Source: an uncultured Thermoguttaceae bacterium (GTDB lineage: Bacteria > Planctomycetota > Planctomycetia > Pirellulales > Thermoguttaceae). From it: 43,656 nt of DNA. Below are positions 1 through 7,875 of this stretch, piece by piece. The translations under genes were made by a program, and so were the position numbers. The notes below the pieces were generated by a model. It saw nothing but the letters and a program-made list of their open reading frames with translations, searched no databases and was not told where the DNA came from. The stretch's first letter is position 1; every line of letters starts with the position of its first letter. The stretch spans positions 1 through 43,656 of the forward strand of contig CALFBP010000032.1 in NCBI GenBank assembly GCA_937951625.1, read 5' to 3'.

Positions 1-994
1 TTCTGATGGCTGAGTCGTCAGCGGGCTTTTCGGACCCCGCAGCGATTTCCTGAGCAGCTCCCTCAAGCGACATCGCATCTTTGTTTTTCTCTGGACTGAT
101 GCGGAAGATCACGCGTCCGTCATGAGCGAACACAGCATTCCGTCCGCCCTCTTTGGCGGCATACAGAGCTTGGTCCGCCCGGGCAATCAGGTCCGCGCTA
201 TCTTCGGGGATTTGCGCCGCGGCGATTCCAAAACTGGCCGTGAGGCAAATTTCTTTTCCCCCGTAGTGGAATCGCGTTTGTTCCAAGGCGATTTGAGCCC
301 GCAAGGCGGCCTCGCACGCCGCCTTCAGGTCCGTTCCGGGCAAGATCACCACAAACTCCTCGCCGCCGTACCGCGCCACGATGTCCATGTCGCGAAACCT
401 CCGGCGGAGCAATCGAGCGACGTCGCGGAGCACATTGTCGCCGACCTGATGGCCGTAAACGTCATTGATGCGTTTGAAATGATCCAAGTCGACTAAGACC
501 AGCGAAAACACTCGGCCCTGGCGGCGGAACTCCGAGAAACGCCGCGCCAACTCATCGTCCAAGGCACGGCGATTGGCCAACAACGTCAGGGAGTCGGTCC
601 GGGCCTCGGCCGCGTGGGCCTCGATTTCTTCGGCCTGTTCCCGGAGCTTCTCCTCCGTCGCGGCCAGCCTATCACACATGCGATGGTTGATTTCTACAAG
701 TCGGGCAACAAGGTCGACAACCCCGCCGGGATTACTCTCTTGAGAGGCAATCAGCTCCTCATTGACTTCGGCGATCTGGTTGTTGTGCTCGCCAACGTCC
801 TTCGCCAGCCGCGCGGCAAGCTCCTGCAAGCGAACCAGGACCTCCGCGGCTCGCTGCGCTTCCACGTGGTTTCTCACCACAGCGGCGCGCCCGAAAATAA
901 TCCAGCACAGGCAACAGGCCACGGCTGCCCCGAGGACCGCCGCAGTCAGACCGTACACCGCCGCGTTGACGATAGATTCCACGGGGCACTCCAT
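1..994 (-). CDS. Membrane-anchored GGDEF diguanylate cyclase (C-terminus beyond window)
   Basis: The frame is open from an ATG at 994 to the window edge, giving 331 codons without a stop. The N-terminus has one hydrophobic segment (about residues 8-35), then a charged helical, probably coiled-coil stretch. The GGDEF domain follows, with LVDLDHFKRINDVYGH, the active-site motif GGEEF, and LYAAKEGGRN near its end. An RxxD inhibitory site (RDMD) lies five residues before GGEEF, so c-di-GMP product inhibition is expected. The entry motif reads TDSLTLLANRR, where a glycine is more usual than the second leucine. The family condenses two GTP into cyclic di-GMP at the membrane. No sensory domain other than the linker is seen. 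About 40 residues are visible after the GGDEF core, so only a short tail is probably missing. Confidence 0.9.
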   Translation of the reverse strand, partial: MECPVESIVNAAVYGLTAAVLGAAVACCLCWIIFGRAAVVRNHVEAQRAAEVLVRLQELAARLAKDVGEHNNQIAEVNEELIASQESNPGGVVDLVARLVEINHRMCDRLAATEEKLREQAEEIEAHAAEARTDSLTLLANRRALDDELARRFSEFRRQGRVFSLVLVDLDHFKRINDVYGHQVGDNVLRDVARLLRRRFRDMDIVARYGGEEFVVILPGTDLKAACEAALRAQIALEQTRFHYGGKEICLTASFGIAAAQIPEDSADLIARADQALYAAKEGGRNAVFAHDGRVIFRISPEKNKDAMSLEGAAQEIAAGSEKPADDSAIR

Positions 995-1458
995 ACCACC
1001 CTAAATTCCCCCCAAGGGAGGCAGCCGGTTTACAGCCGATCCGCCCTTTGCCAACCTCTGGGTTCTACCAAACTTACCTCACAACCCGGGTCTGAGGCGC
1101 AGGGATATTTAATTGGAGAGGGAAATAATTACTGCGGAAGCAGCGTCCTTTGGCTTTCAAAAACAGTTTACGCTTCCCTACCTAGGTGGGGTATTGAGAG
1201 CTTATCCCGCAACCTCCCCTTTCCCTCTCGCGGGAGAGGGGTTGGGAGTGAGGGCAACTACGAGGCAGGCGTATTTTCCCGTCGTCTGCAAAGATCTTGG
1301 GCCTTCACCCAACCCTCTCCCACGGGGGGAGGGAACTTTTTGGGATAGGCTCTAAATCGGGGCCGAGGGAGTAGAAACGTTGGATCGGTACCGATTTCTT
1401 GGGACCCGTTCGAACTCGTTCCTTATAGCCAACACCATTTCTTTTTTGGTGTTCGTCA
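995..1458. other. Intergenic region, 464 bp, containing a dispersed repeat
   Basis: No gene is supported here. The frames that are open are low-complexity products of a hairpin-rich repeat (listed separately at 1201-1346). A small inverted repeat AACACCA/TGGTGTT lies around 1431-1453, near the 3' end of the sigma-54 activator gene. It lacks a T-run on the minus strand, so it is not a convincing terminator. Confidence 0.6.
1201..1346 (+). repeat. Dispersed hairpin-rich intergenic repeat, copy 1
   Basis: This block matches the reverse complement of 40032-40176 along its whole length, at roughly 80-85% identity by eye. A 25-base identical core lies at 1279-1303. It holds two palindromes, one around CTCTCGCGGGAGAG near the left end and one around CCCTCTCCCACGGGGGGAGG near the right end. 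Short frames through it give the PLPRGEG / PLAGEG strings often mis-annotated as small proteins. It lies downstream of the activator gene's stop codon. Confidence 0.85.
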
Positions 1459-3099
1459 TCACCGCTTTTCGTGACCACCTGGTTCGCGGAACCGTTTCCA
1501 GTCGATCCCCAGCTTCCGCATCCGCGCCCGAAGGGTATGCGGGTTGATGCGGAGCAGTTGCGCGGCCCCGAATGGTCCCTCAATACGGCCCCGGGTAGCG
1601 GCGAGCGCCGCCTCGATGTGTTGCTTCATGGCCTGGTCGAGGGGGAGAAAGCTCGAGTGAGACTTGGTTCCGCGAGACTCTGGGGGAGAATCATCGGTGC
1701 CGAGATGGGGACGGATTTTTCCCACCCCCAAGGCGGTTGCCACCTCCAGCCGAGTCCCGTTTCCCAGGATGGCAGCCCGGTCGATCACGGCCGCCAACTC
1801 GCGGATGTTGCCCGGCCAAGGATAGCTTTGGAGCAGCGCGATATCCTGGGCGGAGGGCATGGCCAGGGCCAAACCGAATCGGGTGGCGGCTTTTTCTGCG
1901 AAGTGGGCGGCCAGGGCGGGTATGTCTTGTCGGCGCTCGCGGAGCGGCGGCAAATGGATTGGAAACACGGCGACACGGTACCAGAGGTCCTCGCGGAACT
2001 TGCCTGTGGCCACCATCGCGGCCAGATCGCGGTGCGTGGCGGCCACGATCCGCACGTCGACGTGGATCGGGTGGTGTCCGCCAACCCGCTCCAACCAGCC
2101 GTCCTGAAGGATCCGCAGCAGCCTCACCTGAGCGGCCAACGGGAGTTCGCCCAATTCGTCCAACAGCAGCGTGCCGCCATCGGCCCGTTCAAACCACCCC
2201 TGCCGTCTCTCGACCGCCCCAGTAAACGCGCCCCGCTCGTGGCCGAATAATTGCGAGTCGATCAGCTCGGGCGGGATCGCCCCGCAGTTGACTCGAATGA
2301 ACGGTCCCGAGGCCCTCGACGAACGATTGTGGATCAATCGCGCCACCAGCTCCTTTCCGGTACCGGTCTCACCGACGATCAGCACGGGCACGTCGGATCG
2401 GGCCACCAGGTCCACGCGTTCCATGACCAGCCGCAGGCCCGAATCCGCACCCACGACCGTATCGGCCAAGGCCTTGCGGCCGAGCCGGTTCAGCAGCGAG
2501 CGTTTATCCGCCTCGGCCGCCTCACGCAACGCCGCCAATTCGCGGAGGCGCTGGTCGTTCTCCATAGCCGCCGAGAAAGGTTCCAGCAGCAGATTAACCA
2601 ACTCGAGTTGGGAGGATTCAAACCCAGCACCGTCGGCAGCCACCAACACCAAGGCCCCACAAGGATTTCCCGACTCTCCCAGCGGACCTGCAATTGCCTC
2701 GCCACTTATTCCCGGGGGGAAAACCACCTCAGCCGCGATGGATTCTGCCTGGGAGTCGGGCAAGGGGGAGAAGCGGCCGAATTGAAGCAAACGGCCTTGT
2801 TTCGACCAGGCCCGGATGGCTTGCTTATGAGTCATTGAGCACTTCGACTTGACCTCACCGCCCCACGACCCCGAATTCTTCATCCCGGCGGCCACCGTTT
2901 CTACGACTTCCCTTTCCCAGTCGAAACGCCGGACGAGAACTTGGCGGATCGGGAGCTGGGGCTCAAGCAAGGCGGCGATCGTCGCCGTCGATTCCGCGAT
3001 TTCTAGGTGCCTAGAAACCTCGCGCCAAACATGGAGAAGGAGAGTACGATGGGAACCCAAGAACCTATCTCCCAGCAAATTTGATGCTAATTCTATCAT
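1459..3099 (-). CDS. Sigma-54-dependent transcriptional activator, GAF-AAA+-Fis type
   Basis: This 546-residue activator has three parts. A GAF-like sensory region (about 20-180) comes first. The AAA+ domain has Walker A GETGTGKE (243-250), the sigma-54 contact loop GAFTGA (290-295), Walker B TLLLDE (311-316) and the LRERRQDIP arginine region. A Fis-type helix-turn-helix lies at about 500-532 (INPHTLRARMRKLGI). The family hydrolyses ATP to open promoters held by RNA polymerase with RpoN. The ATG at 3099 lacks a clear Shine-Dalgarno, and a palindrome sits 3-16 bases upstream of it, so autorepression is plausible. It is divergent from the sulfate transporter operon, whose upstream region carries a -24/-12 promoter. 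That operon is the likely target. The signal sensed by the GAF region is unknown. Confidence 0.93.
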   Translation of the reverse strand: MIELASNLLGDRFLGSHRTLLLHVWREVSRHLEIAESTATIAALLEPQLPIRQVLVRRFDWEREVVETVAAGMKNSGSWGGEVKSKCSMTHKQAIRAWSKQGRLLQFGRFSPLPDSQAESIAAEVVFPPGISGEAIAGPLGESGNPCGALVLVAADGAGFESSQLELVNLLLEPFSAAMENDQRLRELAALREAAEADKRSLLNRLGRKALADTVVGADSGLRLVMERVDLVARSDVPVLIVGETGTGKELVARLIHNRSSRASGPFIRVNCGAIPPELIDSQLFGHERGAFTGAVERRQGWFERADGGTLLLDELGELPLAAQVRLLRILQDGWLERVGGHHPIHVDVRIVAATHRDLAAMVATGKFREDLWYRVAVFPIHLPPLRERRQDIPALAAHFAEKAATRFGLALAMPSAQDIALLQSYPWPGNIRELAAVIDRAAILGNGTRLEVATALGVGKIRPHLGTDDSPPESRGTKSHSSFLPLDQAMKQHIEAALAATRGRIEGPFGAAQLLRINPHTLRARMRKLGIDWKRFREPGGHEKR

Positions 3100-3101
3100 A
3101 T

Positions 3102-3132
3102 TTCACGGCTGTGAACCAGGATATTTCACGGC
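3102..3132. promoter_or_regulatory. Putative activator-binding sites (palindrome plus repeated half-site)
   Basis: TTCACGGCTGTGAA (3102-3115) is a near-perfect 14-bp palindrome. The 11-mer TATTTCACGGC occurs twice, at 3099-3109 and 3122-3132, 23 bp apart (about two helical turns). The sites lie about 110-140 bp upstream of the start expected from the sigma-54 promoter at 3213-3229, the usual range for upstream activator sites. They also overlap the translation-initiation region of the activator gene. The assignment as its operator is inference. Confidence 0.5.
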
Positions 3133-3212
3133 ATGATCGTCGGTGTTTTTTTCGTCTTTCTAAACACTTTAATTTTCGATAGTTACGTCGATCGCAAGGG
3201 AAAACGCGGGAC

Positions 3213-3229
3213 AAGGCACGACGTTTGCT
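3213..3229 (+). promoter_or_regulatory. Sigma-54 (-24/-12) promoter of the sulfate transporter operon
   Basis: GGCACGACGTTTGC (3215-3228) matches the RpoN consensus TGGCACG-N4-TTGCW at every position except the leading T, which is A here. GG and GC are separated by exactly 10 bases. It points to sbp with an expected start near 3240, leaving a leader of about 120 nt. An AT-rich stretch (about 3140-3185) between this promoter and the putative activator sites would ease looping. Confidence 0.7.
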
Positions 3230-3358
3230 CGACTCGCCAGCAACGAACCCGAGCATACGGCAGCCCGCGCTGACAGTTCCAGAGAACGTCGGGCGGCGCT
3301 CCGCCTGATCCAACAGGGTTCCACCGCCCCCCGCGTCGAACACCTGAGAAAACGTTCC

Positions 3359-4495
3359 ATGAACTCCCCGTCGCCATCGTCGGTTGTCATTTTGCGTTTC
3401 TCTCTTGGCCTTGTGCTGGGTGTTCTGATTGTTTCGAGTGTCTTGACTGGGTGCGACCGTTCGAACAGTGTGGCGACGGACCCTCGTGGAACTAAAGCAC
3501 TCTCGTTACTGAATGTCTCCTACGATCCTACCCGAGAACTTTATGCAGAGGTCAACCGCCAATTCTCCGCCCACTGGCGGGCTACCACCGGACAAGAGGT
3601 GTCGATACGGATGTCGCACGGGGGGTCGGGCAAACAGGCCCGGGCGGTGATCGACGGGCTGGAGGCCGACGTGGTAACCTTGGCCTTGGCCTACGACATC
3701 GATTCCATTGCGCTCCATAGCGGTTTGATCGCCCCGGATTGGCAGCATCGCTTCCCTCACAACAGCGCTCCGTACACGTCGACCATCGTCTTTCTAGTTC
3801 GCAAGGGCAACCCGAAAGGGATCAAGGATTGGGGCGACCTGGTCAAACCGGATGTCGCGGTCATCACCCCCAATCCGAAAAGCTCGGGCGGAGCACGATG
3901 GAACTACCTGGCGGCCTGGGGATACGTATTGAAGCGGGAACTGGGCGATCTGAAAAAGCTGCGCGAGCCTAAGCCCGCCGAAGATGTGGCCAATGCCCAG
4001 CTCAAGGCCCGGCAGTTCCTTACCGAGTTGTTTCGCAGGGTTCCTGTACTGGATTCCGGCGCTCGGGGCGCCACCATGACATTTGTGCAGCGGGGGATTG
4101 GGGATGTTTTGTTGTCTTGGGAAAACGAGGCGTTTCTAGCCGTCCACGAATTGGGCAAGGATCAAATCGAGATCATTGTGCCCTCCATAAGTATCCTCGC
4201 AGAGCCTTCGGTGGCGGTGGTGGATACGGTGGTTGATAGGCGGGGAACCCGCCAGGTGGCGGAAGCCTACCTCCAGTATCTTTACTCCCCAGCCGGTCAG
4301 GCCGCGGCAGCCCAACACTTCTATCGTCCCCGCGATGCAAGCGCCGTGCCCGTAGAACTGCTTCGGCGATTCCCCAAATTGGAGCTATTCACGGTGGACG
4401 AAGCGTTCGGTGGCTGGCAGAAGGCCCAGCGCGAACATTTTGATGACGGCGGGGTGTTTGATGCGATTTCTAAGCCGCGTCTGTCAGAGCCTTAG
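3359..4495 (+). CDS. sbp: Sulfate-binding lipoprotein of ABC transporter
   Basis: This 378-residue extracytoplasmic solute-binding protein begins with a hydrophobic signal ending in a lipobox (VLTGC, Cys near residue 32), so it is probably lipid-anchored. Both hallmarks of the sulfate-binding family are present: [15 protein letters not shown] after the signal, and [19 protein letters not shown] in the middle. The family delivers sulfate (or thiosulfate) to the CysTWA permease. It is the first gene of a four-gene operon and starts 120 nt after the predicted sigma-54 start. The Shine-Dalgarno before ATG 3359 is weak. Specificity between sulfate and thiosulfate cannot be told from sequence. Confidence 0.94.
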   Translation: MNSPSPSSVVILRFSLGLVLGVLIVSSVLTGCDRSNSVATDPRGTKALSLLNVSYDPTRELYAEVNRQFSAHWRATTGQEVSIRMSHGGSGKQARAVIDGLEADVVTLALAYDIDSIALHSGLIAPDWQHRFPHNSAPYTSTIVFLVRKGNPKGIKDWGDLVKPDVAVITPNPKSSGGARWNYLAAWGYVLKRELGDLKKLREPKPAEDVANAQLKARQFLTELFRRVPVLDSGARGATMTFVQRGIGDVLLSWENEAFLAVHELGKDQIEIIVPSISILAEPSVAVVDTVVDRRGTRQVAEAYLQYLYSPAGQAAAAQHFYRPRDASAVPVELLRRFPKLELFTVDEAFGGWQKAQREHFDDGGVFDAISKPRLSEP

Positions 4496-4542
4496 GAGAG
4501 AGTTCGGTCCTGTTGAACCCCCTGGCGCGTCGCGGAGAGAAC

Positions 4543-5376
4543 ATGCGATTGGCTTTAAAACGACATGGGGTGCTGCCCGGCTTTGGTCTGACGCTGGGGT
4601 TGACGCTTTCGTATCTCAGTGTCGTGGTGCTGCTCCCCCTGACCGCGCTTTTGCTGAAGGCGGCGCGGGCCGACCTCGGGCAATTGTGGGGGGCAGTATC
4701 CGACCCGCGTGTCGTCGCTTCCTACCGGCTGAGTTTCGGGGCGTCGTTGGCGGGGGCTTTGGTCAACGCGGTGTTTGGGCTGGTCGTGGCCTGGGTCTTG
4801 GTCCGCTACACGTTCCCAGGAAAACGCTTGCTCGACGCCTTGGTCGATCTCCCCTTCGCCATGCCGACCGCAGTTTCCGGAATCACGCTCACAACCCTCT
4901 ACGCGCCGAACGGGTGGATCGGCAAATGGTTCGCAAACGCGGGAATTCCCGTCGCTTACACCCCCCTAGGCGTTACGGTGGCGTTGATCTTCACCGGCTT
5001 GCCCTTCGTGGTTCGCACCGTGCAGCCGGCAATCGCGGACCTGGAGGCGGAAGTCGAAGAAGCAGCCGCTAGCCTTGGGGCCAGTCGATGGCAGACGTTT
5101 TGGCGGGTAATCCTGCCATCGATCCTGCCGGCGCTTTTGACGGGGTTCGCCCTGGCCTTTGCCCGCGGCTTGGGCGAGTACGGTTCCGTAGTTTTCATCT
5201 CCGGAAACATGCCCATGAAGACCGAGATCGCTCCCTTGTTGATTGTGACGAAATTGGAGCAGTACGACATGGTCGGGGCCTGCGCGATCGCCCTGGTGAT
5301 GCTCGGAGTGTCGTTTTTGTTTTTGCTGGCGATCAACGGGTTGCAGTGGTGGAGCCGGCGGTACGCGATGTCGTGA
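4543..5376 (+). CDS. cysT: Sulfate ABC transporter permease CysT/CysU
   Basis: This 277-residue integral membrane protein has about six hydrophobic segments. It carries the permease EAA loop EEAAASLGASRWQTFWRVILP, which docks onto the CysA ATPase, followed by the GLGEYGSVVFISGN signature of sulfate permeases. I chose ATG 4543 because CGGAGAGA lies just upstream. An in-frame TTG at 4513 would add ten residues. It begins 47 bp after sbp and pairs with CysW to form the heterodimeric channel. Confidence 0.93.
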   Translation: MRLALKRHGVLPGFGLTLGLTLSYLSVVVLLPLTALLLKAARADLGQLWGAVSDPRVVASYRLSFGASLAGALVNAVFGLVVAWVLVRYTFPGKRLLDALVDLPFAMPTAVSGITLTTLYAPNGWIGKWFANAGIPVAYTPLGVTVALIFTGLPFVVRTVQPAIADLEAEVEEAAASLGASRWQTFWRVILPSILPALLTGFALAFARGLGEYGSVVFISGNMPMKTEIAPLLIVTKLEQYDMVGACAIALVMLGVSFLFLLAINGLQWWSRRYAMS

Positions 5377-5503
5377 AAGGGCGAGGGTTCACAAAACGGT
5401 TTCCGGCAGGCATCGCCAGGAGCCCAACGGGCGTTGGCGGACGTGTGTCGGCGACTTGCGTCCCTGTGCTGTGGAACAACAGAATTCGAGTCCGAGTGTA
5501 GGT

Positions 5504-6394
5504 ATGTTGATCGGCGGTGGCGTCCCCTCTGCGCTGACCGGTTTTTCGGCGTCGTCGGCGGTAACCGCCGAGCGACCGGTGGTCCGATGGGCGTTGATCG
5601 GGGTGGCAATCGTTTTTCTCGGGCTGTTCCTGGTCATTCCCCTGATCGCAGTCTTCCTCCAGGCCTTTGAGAAAGGGATCGCGGCCTACTTCCGCGCGCT
5701 ATTGGATCCCGACACCCAATCGGCCGTGCGTCTGACCTTGCTGGTGGCTGCCGTGGCCGTGCCGCTGAATACGGTGTTTGGGGTGGTCGCGGCCTGGGCC
5801 ATCACGAAGTTCGAGTTTGCGGGCAAGAACGCGCTGATCACCCTGATCGACCTGCCCTTCAGCATCTCGCCGGTGGTAGCCGGGCTGGTTTTCGTGTTTT
5901 TGTTCGGTCGTCAGGGTTGGTTGGGGCCGTGGTTGGAGGCCCACGGGGTGCGCGTGATTTTTGCCGTGCCGGGCATGGTCCTGGCGACCGTCTTCGTCAC
6001 ATTCCCCTTTGTGGCCCGCGAGCTGATCCCGCTCATGAAGGCCCAAGGAACCGAGGAAGAAGAAGCGGCCCGATTGCTCGGCGCCAGCGGCTGGCAGACG
6101 TTTTGGCGGGTCACGCTGCCGAACATCAAATGGGGGCTACTGTATGGGATCGTTTTATGCAACGGTCGGGCGATGGGCGAGTTCGGCGCGGTGTCCGTCG
6201 TTTCCGGGCACGTCCGCGGGCAAACCAACACCATCCCGCTGCACGTGGAGATTCTCTACAACGAGTACAACGTGGCGGCGGCCTTCGCCGTGGCCTCGCT
6301 GTTGGCGACCCTCGCGCTGGCGACGTTGGCCCTCAAGTCGCTTCTGGAGTGGAAAGTCGCTCGACAATTGGCGGAAACCGACGCAAAACCATGA
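5504..6394 (+). CDS. cysW: Sulfate ABC transporter permease CysW
   Basis: This 296-residue permease is homologous to the preceding gene. It has several transmembrane segments and the EAA loop [22 protein letters not shown], then [20 protein letters not shown], typical of CysW. ATG 5504 is preferred; an in-frame TTG at 5456 would add 16 residues that look unlike membrane-protein N-termini. The 127-bp gap after cysT is long for this operon and shows no terminator. The stop codon overlaps an ATG (ATGA at 6391) in frame with cysA. Confidence 0.93.
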   Translation: MLIGGGVPSALTGFSASSAVTAERPVVRWALIGVAIVFLGLFLVIPLIAVFLQAFEKGIAAYFRALLDPDTQSAVRLTLLVAAVAVPLNTVFGVVAAWAITKFEFAGKNALITLIDLPFSISPVVAGLVFVFLFGRQGWLGPWLEAHGVRVIFAVPGMVLATVFVTFPFVARELIPLMKAQGTEEEEAARLLGASGWQTFWRVTLPNIKWGLLYGIVLCNGRAMGEFGAVSVVSGHVRGQTNTIPLHVEILYNEYNVAAAFAVASLLATLALATLALKSLLEWKVARQLAETDAKP

Positions 6395-6492
6395 CCAACG
6401 ACCCGGTAGAACCTGCCGCGCAAGCCGAGCGGGCAGCGGCTTGCTCGCGCCCGCGTCATGGCGACGCGAACCGGCAGTCAGGAGAATCCCCC

Positions 6493-7563
6493 ATGAGCAT
6501 CGTCGTAGAAAACATCAGCAAGACGTTTGGCCAGTTCGTGGCCTTGCGGAACGTCAGCCTGAGCGTGGCCAGGGGTGAACTGATTGCCTTGCTGGGGCCT
6601 TCGGGTTCGGGTAAAACCACCCTCTTGCGGATCATGGCCGGTTTGGAAAAGCCCGATCCTGGCAGCGGTCCCATTCGCTTCGAGGACGAGGACGTTGCTA
6701 GCCGAAACCCGCAGGTCCGTCACGTGGGCTTCGTCTTCCAACACTACGCTTTGTTCCGACACATGACCGTGGCGGAAAACGTGGCCTTCGGTCTCCGCGT
6801 GCGACCGCGACGCCTGCGGCCAAGCCGATCCGAGATTCGCCAGCGGGTGCAAAAGCTCTTGAAGCTTGTACAGCTCGATGCCTTCGCCAACCGCTATCCG
6901 AGCCAGCTTTCCGGCGGCCAGCGTCAGCGCGTGGCTTTGGCCCGAGCCTTGGCCATCGAACCTAAGGTACTTTTGCTGGACGAACCATTCGGGGCCCTGG
7001 ACGCCAAGGTCCGCATGGAGCTTCGCCAATGGCTCCGCCGTTTGCACGACGAGATCCACGTCACCAGCGTCTTCGTCACCCACGATCAGGACGAGGCCCT
7101 GGAATTGGCCGACCGCGTGGTGGTCATGAATCAGGGCCGCATCGAACAGATCGGAACACCGGACGAAGTGTTTCATTCCCCAGCGACGGAATTCGTGACG
7201 ACCTTCCTTGGACAGGTGAACCTGTTTCACGGTCGGGTGGAAAATGGCAAGGTGCATTTCGCCACGCTCGCCTGGGACTCGCCCGAACATGCGGCGATGC
7301 CCTCTCAACCGGTGCGGGTCTTTGTGCGGCCGCACGATTTCCATGTCGCGTCGCACCGCAACGGCGCGCCGGCCTTCCGCGCCACCGTGCGCCGCGTGCA
7401 TTCGGCTGGGCCGAATGCACGGCTGGAACTGGTGGCCGAGTCCGGCGAGTCGCTTTGGGTCGAAATGCCGCTGGACGTGTGCCGGGCCCGCAACATCGTC
7501 CAAGGAAGCCCTGTGTTCCTCACCCCGCGCGACGTCAAGGTCTTCGCCGAGAGTCCGCACTGA
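6493..7563 (+). CDS. cysA: Sulfate ABC transporter ATP-binding protein
   Basis: This 356-residue ATPase has Walker [10 protein letters not shown], the Q-loop VFQHYALF, signature LSGGQRQR, Walker [12 protein letters not shown], the switch histidine in [10 protein letters not shown], and a C-terminal TOBE-like regulatory region (FVRPHDFHV). It powers CysTW by ATP hydrolysis on the cytoplasmic side. ATG 6493 has a good Shine-Dalgarno (GGAGA) at the right spacing and begins as CysA proteins usually do ([13 protein letters not shown]). An earlier in-frame ATG at 6391 overlaps the cysW stop and would add 34 Ala/Arg-rich residues. I regard that as less likely, though it could serve translational coupling. 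Confidence 0.95.
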   Translation: MSIVVENISKTFGQFVALRNVSLSVARGELIALLGPSGSGKTTLLRIMAGLEKPDPGSGPIRFEDEDVASRNPQVRHVGFVFQHYALFRHMTVAENVAFGLRVRPRRLRPSRSEIRQRVQKLLKLVQLDAFANRYPSQLSGGQRQRVALARALAIEPKVLLLDEPFGALDAKVRMELRQWLRRLHDEIHVTSVFVTHDQDEALELADRVVVMNQGRIEQIGTPDEVFHSPATEFVTTFLGQVNLFHGRVENGKVHFATLAWDSPEHAAMPSQPVRVFVRPHDFHVASHRNGAPAFRATVRRVHSAGPNARLELVAESGESLWVEMPLDVCRARNIVQGSPVFLTPRDVKVFAESPH

Positions 7564-7875
7564 ACAACTCGTTGGCGACCACTTGCGCTGGCAACCTCCT
7601 CTCGCCCAACGCCAACCCCATCACTGCACGAAGACCGGCAATTCGCCCTTGAGGCGAACACTTTCAAATCGCCTTCTCGAAGTCAGCGACCCAAGGTAAC
7701 TACCTCAGGGAGCGTTTTTCAGGGGTCCCTCTGGGGGTGTTTTTCAGGGACGCAAGTTTGCACACCCCATCCCGCGAAAAATCTGGATGCCGACGCGCGG
7801 GTAGGCTATAACAAGAGCTGCCGCGAACTAACGTGACTTCGCTTTACGGTGGCATGAACCGAGGGGAGCAAGTGT
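7564..7875. other. Intergenic region, 312 bp
   Basis: No gene is seen between cysA and the next coding region. It holds an 11-bp direct repeat (7714-7749) and a possible -10 box TATAAC at 7807-7812 that could serve the downstream gene. No clear -35 box or intrinsic terminator of the cys operon was found. Confidence 0.6.
7714..7749 (+). repeat. Pair of 11-bp direct repeats upstream of the propeller/CxxCH gene
   Basis: GTTTTTCAGGG occurs at 7714-7724 and again at 7739-7749, 25 bp apart, with a related CTCAGGG just before the first copy. The spacing would put both on similar faces of DNA, as for a regulator-binding site. The function is unknown. Confidence 0.4.

Noticed and set aside
1113-1355. 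Short frames in the intergenic repeat giving PLPRGEG-like peptides
   Set aside because: They arise from the hairpin-rich repeat, which recurs at 40032-40176 in inverse orientation. Such peptides are known annotation artefacts.
1431-1453. Hairpin after the sigma-54 activator gene as a terminator
   Set aside because: The stem is short and AT-rich, the loop is long and no T-run follows on the minus strand.
3240-3358. Riboswitch in the sbp leader
   Set aside because: Some GC-rich stems are possible, but I could not match any known SAM or other sulfur-related riboswitch core.
6391-6492. Upstream start for cysA at the ATGA overlap with cysW
   Set aside because: The 34 extra residues are Ala/Arg-rich and unlike CysA N-termini, while ATG 6493 has a strong Shine-Dalgarno. 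It is kept only as an alternative.
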